Part shown: one piece after another, positions 20,798-33,026 of the stretch | How the letters are laid out: each line of letters starts with the position of its first letter | How positions within the stretch are numbered: the stretch's first letter is position 1 | Assembly (NCBI GenBank): GCA_001949185.1 | Contig: BDGG01000005.1 | Span: 186,001-250,000, forward strand | Reading direction: 5' to 3' | Source: Ramazzottius varieornatus | Lineage: Eukaryota > Tardigrada > Eutardigrada > Parachela > Ramazzottiidae | DNA length: 64,000 nucleotides | Notes under the pieces: generated by a model | The model's input: only the letters and a program-made list of their open reading frames with translations | What the model was told of the DNA's origin: nothing | Database searches by the model: none | Made by a program: the position numbers and the translations under genes

Positions 20798-23700
20798 ATG
20801 GCGTTGTTAATATGCAGTGTGACTGTCCTCCTTCTCTTCCATTTCCCACGACCCTCACTGTCAGCTCAACAAAACAATACTCACAGCAATTGCGATTGCT
20901 CGTGCCGCTCTTATGGATCGACAGAACTGTGCTCGGTTCAAAGACTGACGCCCAGATTGGATTGTCCCTGTTGCCAGACTTGTCTACGACAGGCCGGTGA
21001 ATACTGTAAGCTGACCTTTTTCCCTCTTTTTTCTAGAAAATTGTGAGAAGTTATTATTGAGAGGTATGGCGCAAGTTACATTGAACTGATTTGAATATTC
21101 TCATTGTGAAACGAGCTTCGGCAAACGAACTGAACATGATCGTTGTCTTTAGTGACGCATGTTTCGATTGTTAAGGCTGTGAGAGTGCGCCAGTTTGGAA
21201 AACGATCATGTTCAAGTCATTTGCCCACGGCCCAAATATTTTCTCCCTAAAGATGATTGAGGTTGCGACGAGGCTGTAAGAAACAATAAAACCAAGAATA
21301 GTATCGCCCTTTTCTTACGTGGTTTGTATTTTGTTGCAGGCGACGAAATAGCATTTCCCTGTGATATCGAGTTCGGACTTTCATGCAGCACGAAGACCGA
21401 AACGTGTGAAGGTAATTGATCCCCATCGAGTACTCTGAAAACAGCGCTGGAAATAGAGTTCCATCCTCGTTGCACGCCACTTCTTGAAGAGTTTCCTGAC
21501 TCGAAATGTAATATGCGGGGAGGTCAGCTTTTTCGAACGGGGTCTTCGTTCTTTCTAAATTTGAATGGCTGTGAGCCTGCTACATCATGTTCGTTGGGAA
21601 TGTGATATGGTCAGTTATGCCCATCTGACTCTATTGGCGAAGCAATGTACGGCATTATAGTTTTGGTTTGCACAGTAGCAAGTCATCCTTGACGTGGTAT
21701 GACAAATGATCTTGACATTGTAGATGGATAGTGGCAAATACCGGTACCGTTGTGTGCAGTGGACAAACATTGACTTGCTTTCACCACTTATCAAATACTC
21801 GAGCTGTTTTTCACCGGTTTCTCGCTCTTTTGTATAATCTTGAAAAAAATCCGAATAAAATTTAGAGTTTAGTTTCAAAAGGGTTTGATTTTCGAACATT
21901 TGCATTGGTTTAACATACTTTTGGGTTTTTGATTTTTTTATCCGTTCTGTAGGCCCGTTTGATCTCCGGTCTGTGAGCGTTACGCACAACAGTGCACGCC
22001 TGGAATGGAGTAAATCAGCTAACTTGCAAGGCCACCAGCTTTACATTTTTTACACGTCCAGTTATGACGGGAATTTGCGACAATGGGCAATGCAAGAGGT
22101 ATTTTCTATGATATGTAGTTTTGAACCGGTTGACCGCAATCTTACCGCGATTCACTTTAGACCATGCACCTAGCTCAACTCCGTTCTCTCCGACAGACCA
22201 CCGCCGGAAAGTCTATGGACACCATCTACGGACTGGAACGAGGAACTCAGTACTACATCGCACTGGTCCCCGAATCCGCCGGCGTGTTCCAGTTCGCCAA
22301 TCGCTCGGAGATACTTACACTGAAAACCCAAGGTGAAACATAAGCCACAGAAAAGTACATAGAGATACAGAGCTCAATAAATGGCCAACCAAAACTGCAT
22401 TGGTAACAACTAGTCAGAACGAAAGACCGGTAAATGAACTGCGAATCATGCACCAACATGCATCTCGCGCAGTACTATATGTGAAGCTTCGTATATGCAG
22501 GTCCATGATGCGCAACCTGCTTCGTTTGCCGCTCTTTCGGCCAAATTCAAGTTGGATCTAGCTTGAAGGATGACTGATTATTCAATTGTTTGTTCCGCGT
22601 TCGAATCATGATTGATGCTTTATGAGTTCCATTCCAGGCTGCCGGCAGGGAAATCATTCATACGCAGTCGGAGATGTTTTTTCGGTGGGGTGCGATTACA
22701 ACTGTTCCTGTACTACAGAAGGTCTAGTCGCCTGCACCGAGCGCAAGTGTCCTCTTGTCTACAAGAAGAATGACATCAAGGACCCTCTCTGCAAAGAGCA
22801 CGATGATCCAGCTTCAGACGATCCTTGTTGCGTCATTTACACATGTCAAAATGCCGAGGCTTCTTCATCCGAGATGATTAGTAGCGAGCACTGTCTGTAC
22901 AAAGGCCAGCGCTATGCATTAGCTACCGAGTTCTTTAACGAAAACTGCACAAGTTCCTGCTACTGTGATGAGATTGGCGTGGTAGACTGTAGTCCGCTGA
23001 AATGTCCACTGAGTTCGCCGCATCTTTTAAACCAGAAAAGCTGCCTCGAATGGTCGGTGAACGGGTCGAGCAGTCGTACTCCTCCAGATTGCTGTTCGAA
23101 CCTAACATGCATCAATGGTAAAATTCGTAAAGAATTAACAAATCGGATTTGCGCATAATTAATCGGTCCATTCAACTTTCCGATTAACAACTGGTTTCGC
23201 GGATGGTCGGTTGCTCGTAAATTGGAATAAACAGAGTGAAACTTCTCTATGTTGTAGACGGAACTTGCAAAATCGACGGGACCGTTTATGAGAACGGTGC
23301 AACCGTTCCTACGCTGGCATGCGACCAACGATGCGTTTGTAACGCAGGCAAATTAGCCTGTCAATCAACGTGCCCGGAAATATTCAGTCGACCACCAATA
23401 GATCCATCATGTCCCAAGTTCTCGCTGAGCAAGCCTCCCGGAAGTTGCTGTCCAGAGTGGAAATGCGACAGCGCTGTAAGAAGCTCTCCAGCTGCGGAGT
23501 GCCTCCTGGATGGGCGACCTCATCGAGTCGGCGAAACGTGGGTCGACGTTGACCACTGCCGTTCGAGGAACTGTACTTGTCGACCTGGGTTGAATGGCCA
23601 GACCGAGCTGATGTGCACGGGAGGATGTCCCATCCTGACCAACGACGATCTGAATCCGCGACCCGGATGTGCGAAGCCGGTGGTCTTCAGGCCAGACGAT

Positions 23701-26193
23701 CCATGCGCCTGTCCGAATATTCGGTGTTCCATTGATGGCGCGGACGATGTACCTATCGTCAGACAGAACCTCCTGAGTAAGTTCGATCTTTTGAGTTCAT
23801 CATACAATATTGGAAGTATTAATATCTTTCTCATTGTTTGAAAGCCCGCTAAACCAAACCGCTTGCTCCGTCACGTACCTGCGTGCTCGTGCAAGATGAT
23901 TGTCCCACGAATAGCTGTATGCAGGTGCGGGACAAAGCCATGTGTTTGGATCGTCGACTGGAGGTTTTTGCTTCGGCAGTCAGAATATTTTGTTCCATGC
24001 CGCGCTTTTCTTTCCAGGTAATGCTTTGTATTCACTGAGAGCTACGATGGTCAACGAGACAACAGCGCAGACTACACTGGACATTTCCAGTGAGCTGCCA
24101 CGAAACATACCGGCGGTCCTGGAGACACACATCGCGCCAGTTTCCATTGAAGGCGAAGGTGGCAACAATTCGGACACATGGACCGTCTCGTCTACCCGAA
24201 TAGATCGTCTGCAGCCAGTCATAATAGAGTTCATAACTGGATTCCAGAACAATGGAACCTACAGAATAAGAGTGAGACTCATTCTGAAAGATCCCGCAAC
24301 GGCCAACGACGTCGTGTTACCCTTCAGTCAAACGGTGTTCCTCACCGTCCTCACTAAACGTAGGTTTTAATGAAATTGTATTTATGGTCTAGTAATTTTT
24401 CGAGAGCAGAATCAACAAAAGGTGTTTGTCTTTTCAGCAAACTCTCTACAGTGTTTTATCAATGGAACGGCATTCATAGAAGGAGCCTTTATTCCGACTG
24501 GGTGTGGTCAAGAATGCATATGCCATAACGGCTTCTCGCTATGCCGACCGACGCAGTGCGATGTCCATCAGTCGGTACTGTTACCTTCAGAGTTCTGCCC
24601 AGTACCGGTCCTGGTCAAGTCACCGACCGAATGCTGTCCGCGATGGGAATGTCATCCATCATGTACGCAAACAGTGTTCATAATTTATTAGCCGTCTACT
24701 TATCGGAAAAATAATACTTACATCTCAACCTACACTCGTCAATATATTCCCGTGTGTTTACTCAGAAAAGATGAAGTATAATTGTTGAGTTGTCATGTTC
24801 CATCTTTCCGTAGCGACCGGATGCCGGCTGGGTAGCGCCATCTACAGTCACGGTGACCACTGGAGAAACGGCTGTTCAGAGGAGTGCACATGCAAACATG
24901 GCTCGATCCAGTGCTATGATCTATGCGAGGAATTTCAGAAGACACTTCCGCATCCATCGTGTAAACCAACCAAAGTGGCGGGCAGCTGTTGTCCGGTTTG
25001 GAAATGTGACGAAGGTCCGCAACTGTGCACTGCTCTCCAATCACTGCAATCAGCGTTATTCGTTATTGGGATTGACGTTTGATCTTTGTAGGGATCACGG
25101 CGCCAATGTTAGATTTCACGAACGACGTGGAGAATGGCGCGCTGAATTTGAGTGTGACCTCCATCATGAGCACCAAAGCGCGCCTGACTTGGCGGACACC
25201 TTCCGGTCCTCGTGAGATTTCCGGCTTCAACCTCTTTGTAGAGGAAACCAAATCTGATCGAGAATCATACCGCGAGGCAAATCTCATCCATCCCGGTGTG
25301 CATGAATATGCCCTACGAGACCTGACACCCGGTGTACGATACAAGGCGACGCTGAAAGCTCTAGAGAACGACCGGATAGTGACCAGTCATAGCATCTACT
25401 TCCAGACAACTGAACTATCTGGTTCGCCTGGTTCTTCATTTCACGAAATCCGGCAAACCGGCAAACAAAACGTGCAGAATCGTTGTTTCAAGCGGCGCAT
25501 CTTTTTAGCCAATCACAATGGAAAGTGCGCCACTTAGGATAACGCTCTTGTGCGCTTCGTTTGCCGGCCTTCTGTTTCGACTCGCCGCGTGGAAGAAACT
25601 TCGATTTTCGTCTTTCCAGATGTAAAGGTTTCAATGTGGTTGGGTTTTATTGGAAGTGATAAAGCCGAAGCCGTATGGGATTGTCAACACTGCGAAGACC
25701 TCACAAATCTGAAGCTCAACCTACAAAGTTCTTCCAGTCCAGGCCCGGCCATCGGTGACGTCACTCCCGGTCTTCCAAAGATCACTCTAACCGCTCTGAA
25801 TCCGAAAGAGAGCTACCAGCTTTGGTTGGAAGGACTCACAGCGAGTGGCACCGCAGTCAAATCGAACATGTTGGCATTTACCACCCGGGCCGACGATGAG
25901 TTTAACGGTAAACGTGTAGAAACATTCGCACCGAATAATCTCTCCAATGCTGAATCTTTCTTGTAGAAATTCCGACGAAAGGTTTCCAGAACCAGACAGC
26001 AGTCCAGATTGCGAACCGGATAACGTCAGCAGAGCAAAAGCTCTCTACTGCACTCATAATAGTGTCAGCTCTTTGCGGGTTTTTCTTCCTTGCATTCTTC
26101 ATGGCCATAGCGGTGTGCCTGCGGTACAAGAAAGCGTCAAGTTTGCAAAAGCCAAATACTTATCATACTTACACAGATCATATGTACAAGTAA
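20798..26193 (+). CDS. IGFBP-like/FN3/VWC single-pass membrane receptor
   Basis: Twelve exons, all phase-consistent: 20798-21005, 21340-21411, 21953-22098, 22197-22332, 22638-23117, 23258-23776, 24018-24359, 24438-24662, 24814-25014, 25092-25421, 25620-25907, 25967-26193; 1,057 residues. A signal peptide (MALLICSVTVLLLFHF) leads to a Cys-rich IGFBP-like module (CPCCQTCLRQAGEYC...GLSCS). Then come an FN3 domain (exons 3-4), several von Willebrand C modules (exons 5, 6, 8, 9) with the CC(P)xWxC ending (GSCCPEWKCD, ECCPRWECH, GSCCPVWKCD), further FN3-like domains (exons 10, 11), a membrane helix at about 1009-1034 and a roughly 24-residue cytoplasmic tail rich in Tyr. The layout resembles arthropod proteins annotated as putative epidermal cell surface receptor. 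VWC modules often bind TGF-beta ligands; that is inference here. Confidence 0.88.
21119..21228. repeat. Family A element, copy A7 (receptor intron 1)
   Basis: Long inverted arms: CGGCAAACGAACTGAACATG at left mirrors AACGATCATGTTCAAGTCAT and TTGCC at right. The core is degenerate (GTGACGCATG...GAGTGCGCCAG). Confidence 0.75.
22443..22513. repeat. Family B hairpin, copy B6 (receptor intron 4)
   Basis: GAATCATGCACCAACATGCATC at left pairs with the reverse complement of CGTATATGCAGGTCCATGAT at right, around a short spacer. Confidence 0.5.
23870..23937. repeat. Family B hairpin, copy B4 (receptor intron 6)
   Basis: CGTCACGTACCTGCGTGCTC and GTATGCAGGTGCGGGAC form inverted arms like those of the other family B copies. 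Confidence 0.5.
25458..25567. repeat. Family A element, copy A8 (receptor intron 10)
   Basis: The ends are perfect inverted CCGGCAAAC / GTTTGCCGG. The inner arms and the core (AAGCGGCGCATCTTTTTAGCC...AAAGTGCGCCACTTAGG) are also present. It is the best defined complete copy. Confidence 0.8.
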
Positions 26194-26683
26194 CAGTGTT
26201 ACTTTCAAAAAGAAAAATTATTTTTCATTGTATAGTTTGTCTCGGGAACATTTCCCAGTTGGCATACGTGTCAGAGTAAGCACCTGTGCGGGTCTCCGCT
26301 GGACCTTAACTTGCAACTACTTCATGGCGCAGACATTTGCATGGTGTAATGTGACAACTGACAAGGGGTCCTAGCACAGAACTGTAGATACCGGTTATCG
26401 AACAACGGGGCAAATCTGATCGTGGTATCGGTGTTGATTTCTAAAATGGATCTCGTGTGACATGTCCGAGCACATGCTGGGCAGGCCTTGACATGGGACA
26501 GTTACAGAGGCGACCTTGACTAAAAGTAGTTGTTGCACTTCCTGATGAGCCTGAAACTGGTATTTGCACTGGCTAATACCCAATGAAAGGCCGAAATTAA
26601 GAGTAACATACGATCGAGTTTTAGTTAGGATCGTCCGCCATCATCATTAGACTCGCTTGGTATAACTTTGCATCTGGTCCAGC
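26194..26683. other. Intergenic region
   Basis: Nothing recognised. It follows the receptor stop codon and precedes the small PPxY membrane protein. Confidence 0.3.
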
Positions 26684-27478
26684 ATGCCGGCAGAACTGAT
26701 ATTCCTCTGTCTCTGGATGGGCATCCAGAGCGGTGAAGTACCTTGTGGCTAGGTTCGCCGAAGCGCTATCGCCACATAAAATATTTTATGGCTCGTTTGG
26801 AACGATAACCTATCCATGCCTTTCCTGCGCATTCGATTTTACCAGGCATCCGTGTGTTTCATTTGGACCGCTGCTTCGAACATCTCACTTGGTGCGAGAG
26901 GAACTCGGATCCTGCGGCTGCTCCCAGATAATTTATGAATGAACTGGTACCCGGCAAGATACAGGATGGACACCGATTTTACATTTTGGCTGGTCTTGTC
27001 AATGCTGATATTCCTTGTCACAACATCCGTCATTGTCCTAATCCGCGCATGCATCGGCGATCGCTGTCGCTGTTTGCATTCCATACCTGGTGCACCATGG
27101 AGCACAGCAACAGCAGAACGTCGACGTGCAGCTAGGAACTCAATTGTCTACATTGTATCTCCCCAGTTCCTGACGCATACCGCAACCGGAAGTCTGGCTG
27201 GACGTCAGAGGACCGTCTTCCGAGAACTTCCGCCCACGGATGGGACCAGCTACAGTGGACTTTGCTCAACGCCTCCTCCGGCCTACACACCTCCACCCGC
27301 CTACCATACTCTCTTTCGTAGTTCTCGACATCGGCGCAAATCAGCCATGTCGGAACAGTCCGACTCTTCGAGGGCACCCGCAAATCAAGGCGTCAGTGTA
27401 CCCATCGCGGTTCAGACGGGACGTGAAGGCCAAGAAGTCAGCGTCGTCATTGTCGAAGCCACCACTAACTGGCTTTAA
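26684..27478 (+). CDS. Small single-pass membrane protein with two PPPAY motifs
   Basis: My preferred model has exons 26684-26732, 26846-26891 and 26965-27478. Exon 1 gives a signal peptide (MPAELIFLCLWMGIQSG), exon 2 a very short ectodomain, exon 3 a membrane helix (FWLVLSMLIFLVTTSVIVLI) and a basic, cytoplasmic tail. The tail holds two adjacent PPxY motifs (TPPPAYTPPPAY), the consensus for WW domains of Nedd4-type ubiquitin ligases, then an Arg/Ser-rich stretch. Exon 3 alone is open from an ATG at 26939, so the upstream exons are less certain. The layout recalls adaptor-like proteins of the WBP1/VOPP1 type, but without their Cys-rich ectodomain I do not assign a family. Confidence 0.55.
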
Positions 27479-28132
27479 ACTTCTCTATAAACTCATTATC
27501 CTTTGGTATTGATCCTTTGAACTGTGATGTAATGGTTTACTTAACTTAATTTCCGCCTCGGGCATGGCGATATAGCTTTCGGCACATATCGCGAAATTTC
27601 ACGAATAAATTTCCAGTGCATGGTGGTATCTCATTACTATAGGCCAAAAAGCAAAACAGCAATTGAGAGTTTCTTGAGGGCAAATCATTATATAGGGAGC
27701 TTTGCTTTATATAGTTTTTGTCAACTTCTCTGTGAGGTTTACTCAAAGCATCAAGCGCGCTACTCTACTTTCCGGTCGGTCAGTTTTCCACGCCAAGAAA
27801 ACTGGGAGGTTCGCCGTGGTAATTCATGTGACATCGTGTCGTCGGGATCTTTCAAACCACGCTCATAGCAGTCGGTATCCCGACCTTATGCTGCTGCGGT
27901 TGCTGTGAGATCCAGAACCACACGTATCCAGGCCAAAGTCAAGCGCATTGCAATCTGACAGTGAGTGAAGCAGTATTACAGTTTCTTGGATTGCCAGTGA
28001 CGATCCTTTGCGAACAGTCATTACAAGCTTCCTTGGTTTACCGTCCGCCGTTTAGTTTGACTGAAGAGCTTTATAGAACTTGCACGAATCCTCTATATTC
28101 TAGTTTTGCGCGTTGGGTTTGAAGACTGCAAA
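27479..28132. other. Intergenic region upstream of the PHD/SAM gene
   Basis: No gene or repeat recognised; AT-rich at 27480-27720. Confidence 0.3.
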
Positions 28133-30902
28133 ATGTCCAGCCCAATGGAGAGTGAAATACATGAAAGGCAGACTAGCACCACCCTGTTGACAGCATCTTC
28201 GCGCAGTGCTCCACCGAAGCCCCCGAAGCATTTCGAACAGCAGCCGAAACAGCAACTTCGTGTCGCGCAGAAGTTTGCGCCAAAGGATGAGCTATCGAAT
28301 GAAGCTCAGGCTAGGGGAGCTAGTTACAGGATGGCGGCTCCGGATCCCGAACCCGACTGCAGTGTTGATAAGGAGGGTGAGTTCTCCCATTGCAATTAAA
28401 GCTTGGGTGTAGCCCTGTGCTGCCGCCTGTCTGGTCGAGTCTTCCTTTGATTTCTTGATGACTCACAGCGGCTAACGCAATGGCTTCGAAGCCTTCGATT
28501 CGCAATAACACCGCATTTACTCATCGACTGCAGTTTTCGCGTGATGTTCTTCGACTGAAAACGTATTTGGTACAAAAATTTACTGTCAGTTCCTGACATG
28601 AGCGGTATTCTCAAGTACGACTATCAGTAATGATTTCTTGGTTGTCTTTAGGTGAAGCCAGCCAGTTCATGGACGATGGAGACTACAGCTCGTCGACTAC
28701 TAGTAACCGTATCCTGACGGCAGTTCGCGACGCCGCCACCGCCAACAAGCAGCTTCCGGTCCCTGTCTACTCCATCCAGCAAGAACTCAAAGCCGTACAC
28801 CCGTTTACCCGCCTGAAAGGCGATCGACTGCTGAAATGCTTGGAACGCGAAGTACAGAATGGTCGTCTGCAGAAAACCGCAGGAAGTTGCTATACACTAG
28901 CCGTGCAATTGGTTACTTCGGATACGGCCAATGCAACACCCAGTAGAACTTCCAGTCTCCGACTTTTCAGTAAACGCCAACGGACTTCCAGACGGTTGTA
29001 TACCGATTACTCTCCACCGCAACGTCGTTCGTCAAAAGCTAGCGGAAGTCAGTGTGCTTCACATAGTCAAAGTCCCAGCGATGTGGACGAAGATACCTCC
29101 GATCACACCGAACCACCCACTATGTCGAGCAATCCAGAAGCCCCATTCGAGATCGACGCACACAAGGTCGATGATAAAGATCAGACAGACAGCACAGTTC
29201 GCAAGGTACTTTGGCTCCCTGTGGTTCGAATTGCACATATATGTTATGCTTGCCTTCAGTGTTTTTCTTCCAGTCTTCGAGGGTTCGACATCAACCCAAG
29301 AAACTCCAGTCCCTGAACCATATGGCAACACAACGCAGAGCAAGGAAAAGAGCCCGTTGCCATATTTCCAAAAGCTTGTGCTCCGAGTGTCAATCAGACA
29401 CTACGCCTCATGATGACGACGCAGAAGGACTCCTGCTGAAGTGTGCGAAGTGCAAATATGCAGGTAACCTTCCTTCCCAAGTGAAAGTGTTTGGTCGTGT
29501 GAAAGCTTCATGCGGGATGTTTTTGTTTGCAGTACACAGAAGTTGTTCGGGCTTTCATGAGAAGACATGGAAGAAGCTACAAGAGGGTATACACCACTGT
29601 CTCGAATGTAAGAGGTGTTCCGGATGCGATGCAGGAAAATGCGGCGACACGGTGAGTTCGAAACGAGCTTTCCTGATGTCTTCCGTAACGCTTCGAAATG
29701 TGTTTCCACAAGTTCGTTCGTCTCATAGGACACGGTTTTATGTATCGAGTGCGATAGGATGTTTCACTATGATTGCCATATGCCGAATGTCAATGACGCT
29801 CCCAACGGTATGACGTTGTGTGTTCGACAATAACAACAGATTAATGTTTCCCTGCCGGCGACCGCGTGATGCCCTGGCGCTAACCCAGCGACAGCCGATA
29901 TCACGTGATCACTGGCAAGGAAGCATCTTGTTATTGTAGACCTTTTTCCTCCGTGAACCCTTATACAGTAGTAACCTCAAGAATCAAGACGACTGCACCT
30001 ATTTATTTGCAGGCTGGACCTGTTCGAAATGTCGACCGTCGTCTGCGACACCTTTTGTCCGCCCAGCGTCGCCGGCATTGCTTGAACCGAACGAGAGGAC
30101 TAGTCTACCTCCTCCCAGTCGAGCTTTGCCTGTCATAAAGATTAGCAATGAGGGCGGCAGAACAACGGTCCTCAAATACTATCCTGAGAATGAAAACCGT
30201 GCCAAAACAGACCGTACGCGTTCTACCTCTTTCTCTCGTACAACTCTGAAAAATTTTAACTGGGCCAGAATTATGTTTTACAGTGGATACCAGTTCAGTA
30301 TACAACAGAATCGTCAAGGCTGACAACACGGGACTGAATACGACACCATCTTCCGGGACTTCGAACATACCGCCCTATCCACTGGACGCATTCCTGTCTC
30401 ACATGACGAAGACCTTCCCCACGTTTGCCGGACACACTAAGTCGATGTATGTAGTTTATACCCTCTTTTGGTCATCTGTCTATGTATGATTTTGGTGTTC
30501 TTTGCAGCGATCCAGAACTAGGCGACCTCAAAGATTTAACAGTGTACCAAATTCTCAGCAAAAAAACAGACTCAGGCAGCCATCTGGACAATTCAAAAAC
30601 CACAGCGAAAAATGTCAATAAAATAGAAACATGGAGTTCAGAGTTGATAGCCGAAAGCTTGAAGAAGAAAGGACACGAAGAGTTTGCTGACGTCATAAGG
30701 AAACATGTAAGGACTAAAATCAGTAAAGTAGAAACTTCAAATTGTGAACGAGTACTGTATAGCGTTTTCGTTTTAGATGATCGATGGCCAGTCCTTACTC
30801 CATTTAGTCCGAGACGACGTAGTGAACCGGTTCGGTTTGTCTTTGGGACCTGCTGTGAAGATGTGGAGAGAGCTTTGTGATTTTGAGTCTTGGTTAGACT
30901 GA
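28133..30902 (+). CDS. Winged-helix, double PHD finger and SAM domain chromatin protein
   Basis: Nine exons: 28133-28376, 28652-29205, 29274-29463, 29533-29651, 29729-29807, 30013-30213, 30284-30446, 30508-30706, 30777-30902; 624 residues. After a disordered N-terminus comes an H15/winged-helix-like domain (about 100-165: NRILTAVRDAATANKQLPVP...LKGDRLLKCLEREVQNGRLQ). A basic linker leads to a tandem PHD of the DPF/KAT6 kind: CSECQSD...CAKC...HRSC...HHCLECKRCSGC, then VLCIECDRMFHYDCHMP...GWTCSKC (about 305-410). The end (about 557-618) is a SAM domain (WSSELIAESLKKKGHEEFAD, then IDGQSLLHL and LGLSLGPAVKMW). In KAT6 the tandem PHD reads acylated histone H3 tails; SAM domains self-associate. There is no acetyltransferase domain. 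A nuclear chromatin reader is inferred. Stop lies 50 bases from the convergent CYP4 stop. Confidence 0.85.
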
Positions 30903-30952
30903 CTTCTTTTGACTGAATCTTTGTGCGTTTTCGCCTTTGACGTTGACTGGTT

Positions 30953-33026
30953 TTAGTGGGCTCTCTTGGTCAGTTTGACTTGGATTCCGTTGACCGGTCT
31001 CATGATAAGTTCTCCATGCACTTGCATTTCCGCCGGAGTTTCAATGGACTCAATGCGGAAGTGACGTAGCAGAGTCGACAGTATCACTTTTTCTTCCATC
31101 AGAGCAAATTTCTGACCTGTACATATTTGCACCATTGAGTAAAGTTTACCTGTTGAAAGTACGCGTATCTATTATATGCCACATTTACCGATACAGTTCC
31201 TGGGTCCCGCAGAAAACGGCACATAGTCGAAAGGACTTATTTTCTGAGTCAAGTCAGAGTTCTCGAGGAACCTTTCCGGCAAGAAGCTGTCCGGCTCTGT
31301 GTAGACATCTGCAGAAAAAAACCGTTCTGTGGAAGAAAACACGTTCTACTGGTCAACAGCATGCGAAATACCTGGATTGCGCTGTATGGTGTAGATATTA
31401 AGATTTATGGTGCATCCTTTGGGGATAACAAGTGAACCTGTAGTCAAGGAGAAATATATCAGATAGACGTACAGAACTTTTTCATAATAACAAACGACAC
31501 TCGGGACGGATTCGATGATCGGTTTTACCACTGGTTATGTCTTCTGGGCATTTTCGCGAGATCATGGGGACCGATGGATAGAGCCTGAGCGTTTCCTTTA
31601 TCACGGCTTCCAGGTACACCAGCTGCTTCAGATCGTCGTTCGTGACTGGTTTGTCGCCGTTGCCCAAGACGTGCAACACCTCCTCGTATGCTCTGTTCTG
31701 CACTTCCGGGTAGCACCCGAGTAAGAAGATGGCGAACCCTGCCGCTGCACCCGTAGTGTCGTGCCCCTCAAACATGAACGTGTCCACTTCTTCGCGGATG
31801 CTTAGATTATCGAGCGGTTCGCCATCTTCGGTCTTGGCCGTCAATAGCATGTCCAGAAAGGCTAACCGCCGAGAAGCTGTCTCCTTACGGTCTTCTGTTA
31901 GGTTCTTCGAGAGGGCTGCTTGGCGCTCTAGGATGACAGAGTCCGTGAAGTCGTGAAGGCGTTTCAAGGTTGTTTCCAGTAGTTTGCCAGGACCGATGGT
32001 GTTGTAGATGAAGTCGTATCGCCAGTGAGGTTTCACCATCCGGTCGAATATCATTTCGGTAGATCTGGAAAATGCAAAAGACGAGGTCAGATGGCAACGT
32101 TTGATTTGGTCAATGTTTACACTAACCACATGGCCAGAATGTTGTGTTATGATTCCACTCGGCACTTACCGGTATACGGCTTGGACGTAAGAAGAATCCG
32201 CTCGAGTCTGCGCATGAATAGTCCTACCCATCGCTGTTTCTATACGTGAGAAAAAGGATAGACAGAAGTGCTACAGGCTTCAGAGTTCAGACACCGCGAA
32301 GCCGGAGCTAACGTACCGCATATTATATCCAAAGTACATCTGAAAATATAGGGAGAGATGTCGAAAGACTGGCCGCTGTCGGCTAGCTTGGACAAGAGCT
32401 TGACCATAACGAGGCTCTGTTCGTAAAACACAGCCGTGAAGCCATCTAGGATCTGGAAATGGAAGGCAGGTGTCAGGAACTTTCTCCTCGACTTCCATTT
32501 AGGACCGGTGCTGGTGAGCAGTCCAGTGGCGAGCCTGCCGGAACAAACATTGCGTTATTATTCCACCATGTCGTCATCTGGAAAGGGCTTCCCGGTTCGG
32601 CTTACCAAGGCTGGAAATAATCATAGTCGTGACTTTTTTCGATGAATCTCATACTGCTGAAGACGACTTCGGCTACGGAGCCCTTCGTAATGACAACATA
32701 TGGAGCAGGTCCCATCCAAAGCTTGAACATTCCATGGAGCCTCCCGAACGCGTTATTGCACACCTGAATTTGCTTGAAAAATCCTACAAGAACGGTTGCT
32801 GTTTTCGGTGGAACTGGTACCAACTAGACCGTATGGCAGAAGCTGATCTCTTACCTAGATGGTCCACCTTCAGAAACAAGTCAGAGTTCCCTACAGGGTA
32901 GAAAAATCCGGGCGGTCCAGGGATCTGCTTCATAATGCGTATCATGCGAGCGGTTTTCTTCATCCATTTCCATACTGATAAGAAGAAAACGCCCAGAACC
33001 AGAAGGGCAATCACGAGCGAGTACAT
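30953..33026 (-). CDS. Cytochrome P450, CYP4 family (CYP4V-like)
   Basis: Eight minus-strand exons: 33026-32855, 32783-32606, 32534-32317, 32239-32170, 32064-31529, 31437-31372, 31308-31189, 31116-30953; 507 residues. An N-terminal anchor ([20 protein letters not shown]) and proline hinge ([12 protein letters not shown]) come first. Then the CYP4 marks: [29 protein letters not shown], helix-[18 protein letters not shown], ExxR in [11 protein letters not shown] and the haem loop [15 protein letters not shown]. The exon joining ICETAMG uses the TATAG acceptor at 32241-32240 rather than a later one. CYP4 enzymes sit on the ER and hydroxylate fatty acids and related lipids; the exact substrate is unknown. 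Confidence 0.93.

Noticed and set aside
32231-32239. Later acceptor (ACAG before CGATGGG) for the P450 exon
   Set aside because: It would drop two residues of the ICETAMG motif that CYP4 proteins keep; the TATAG acceptor restores it in phase.
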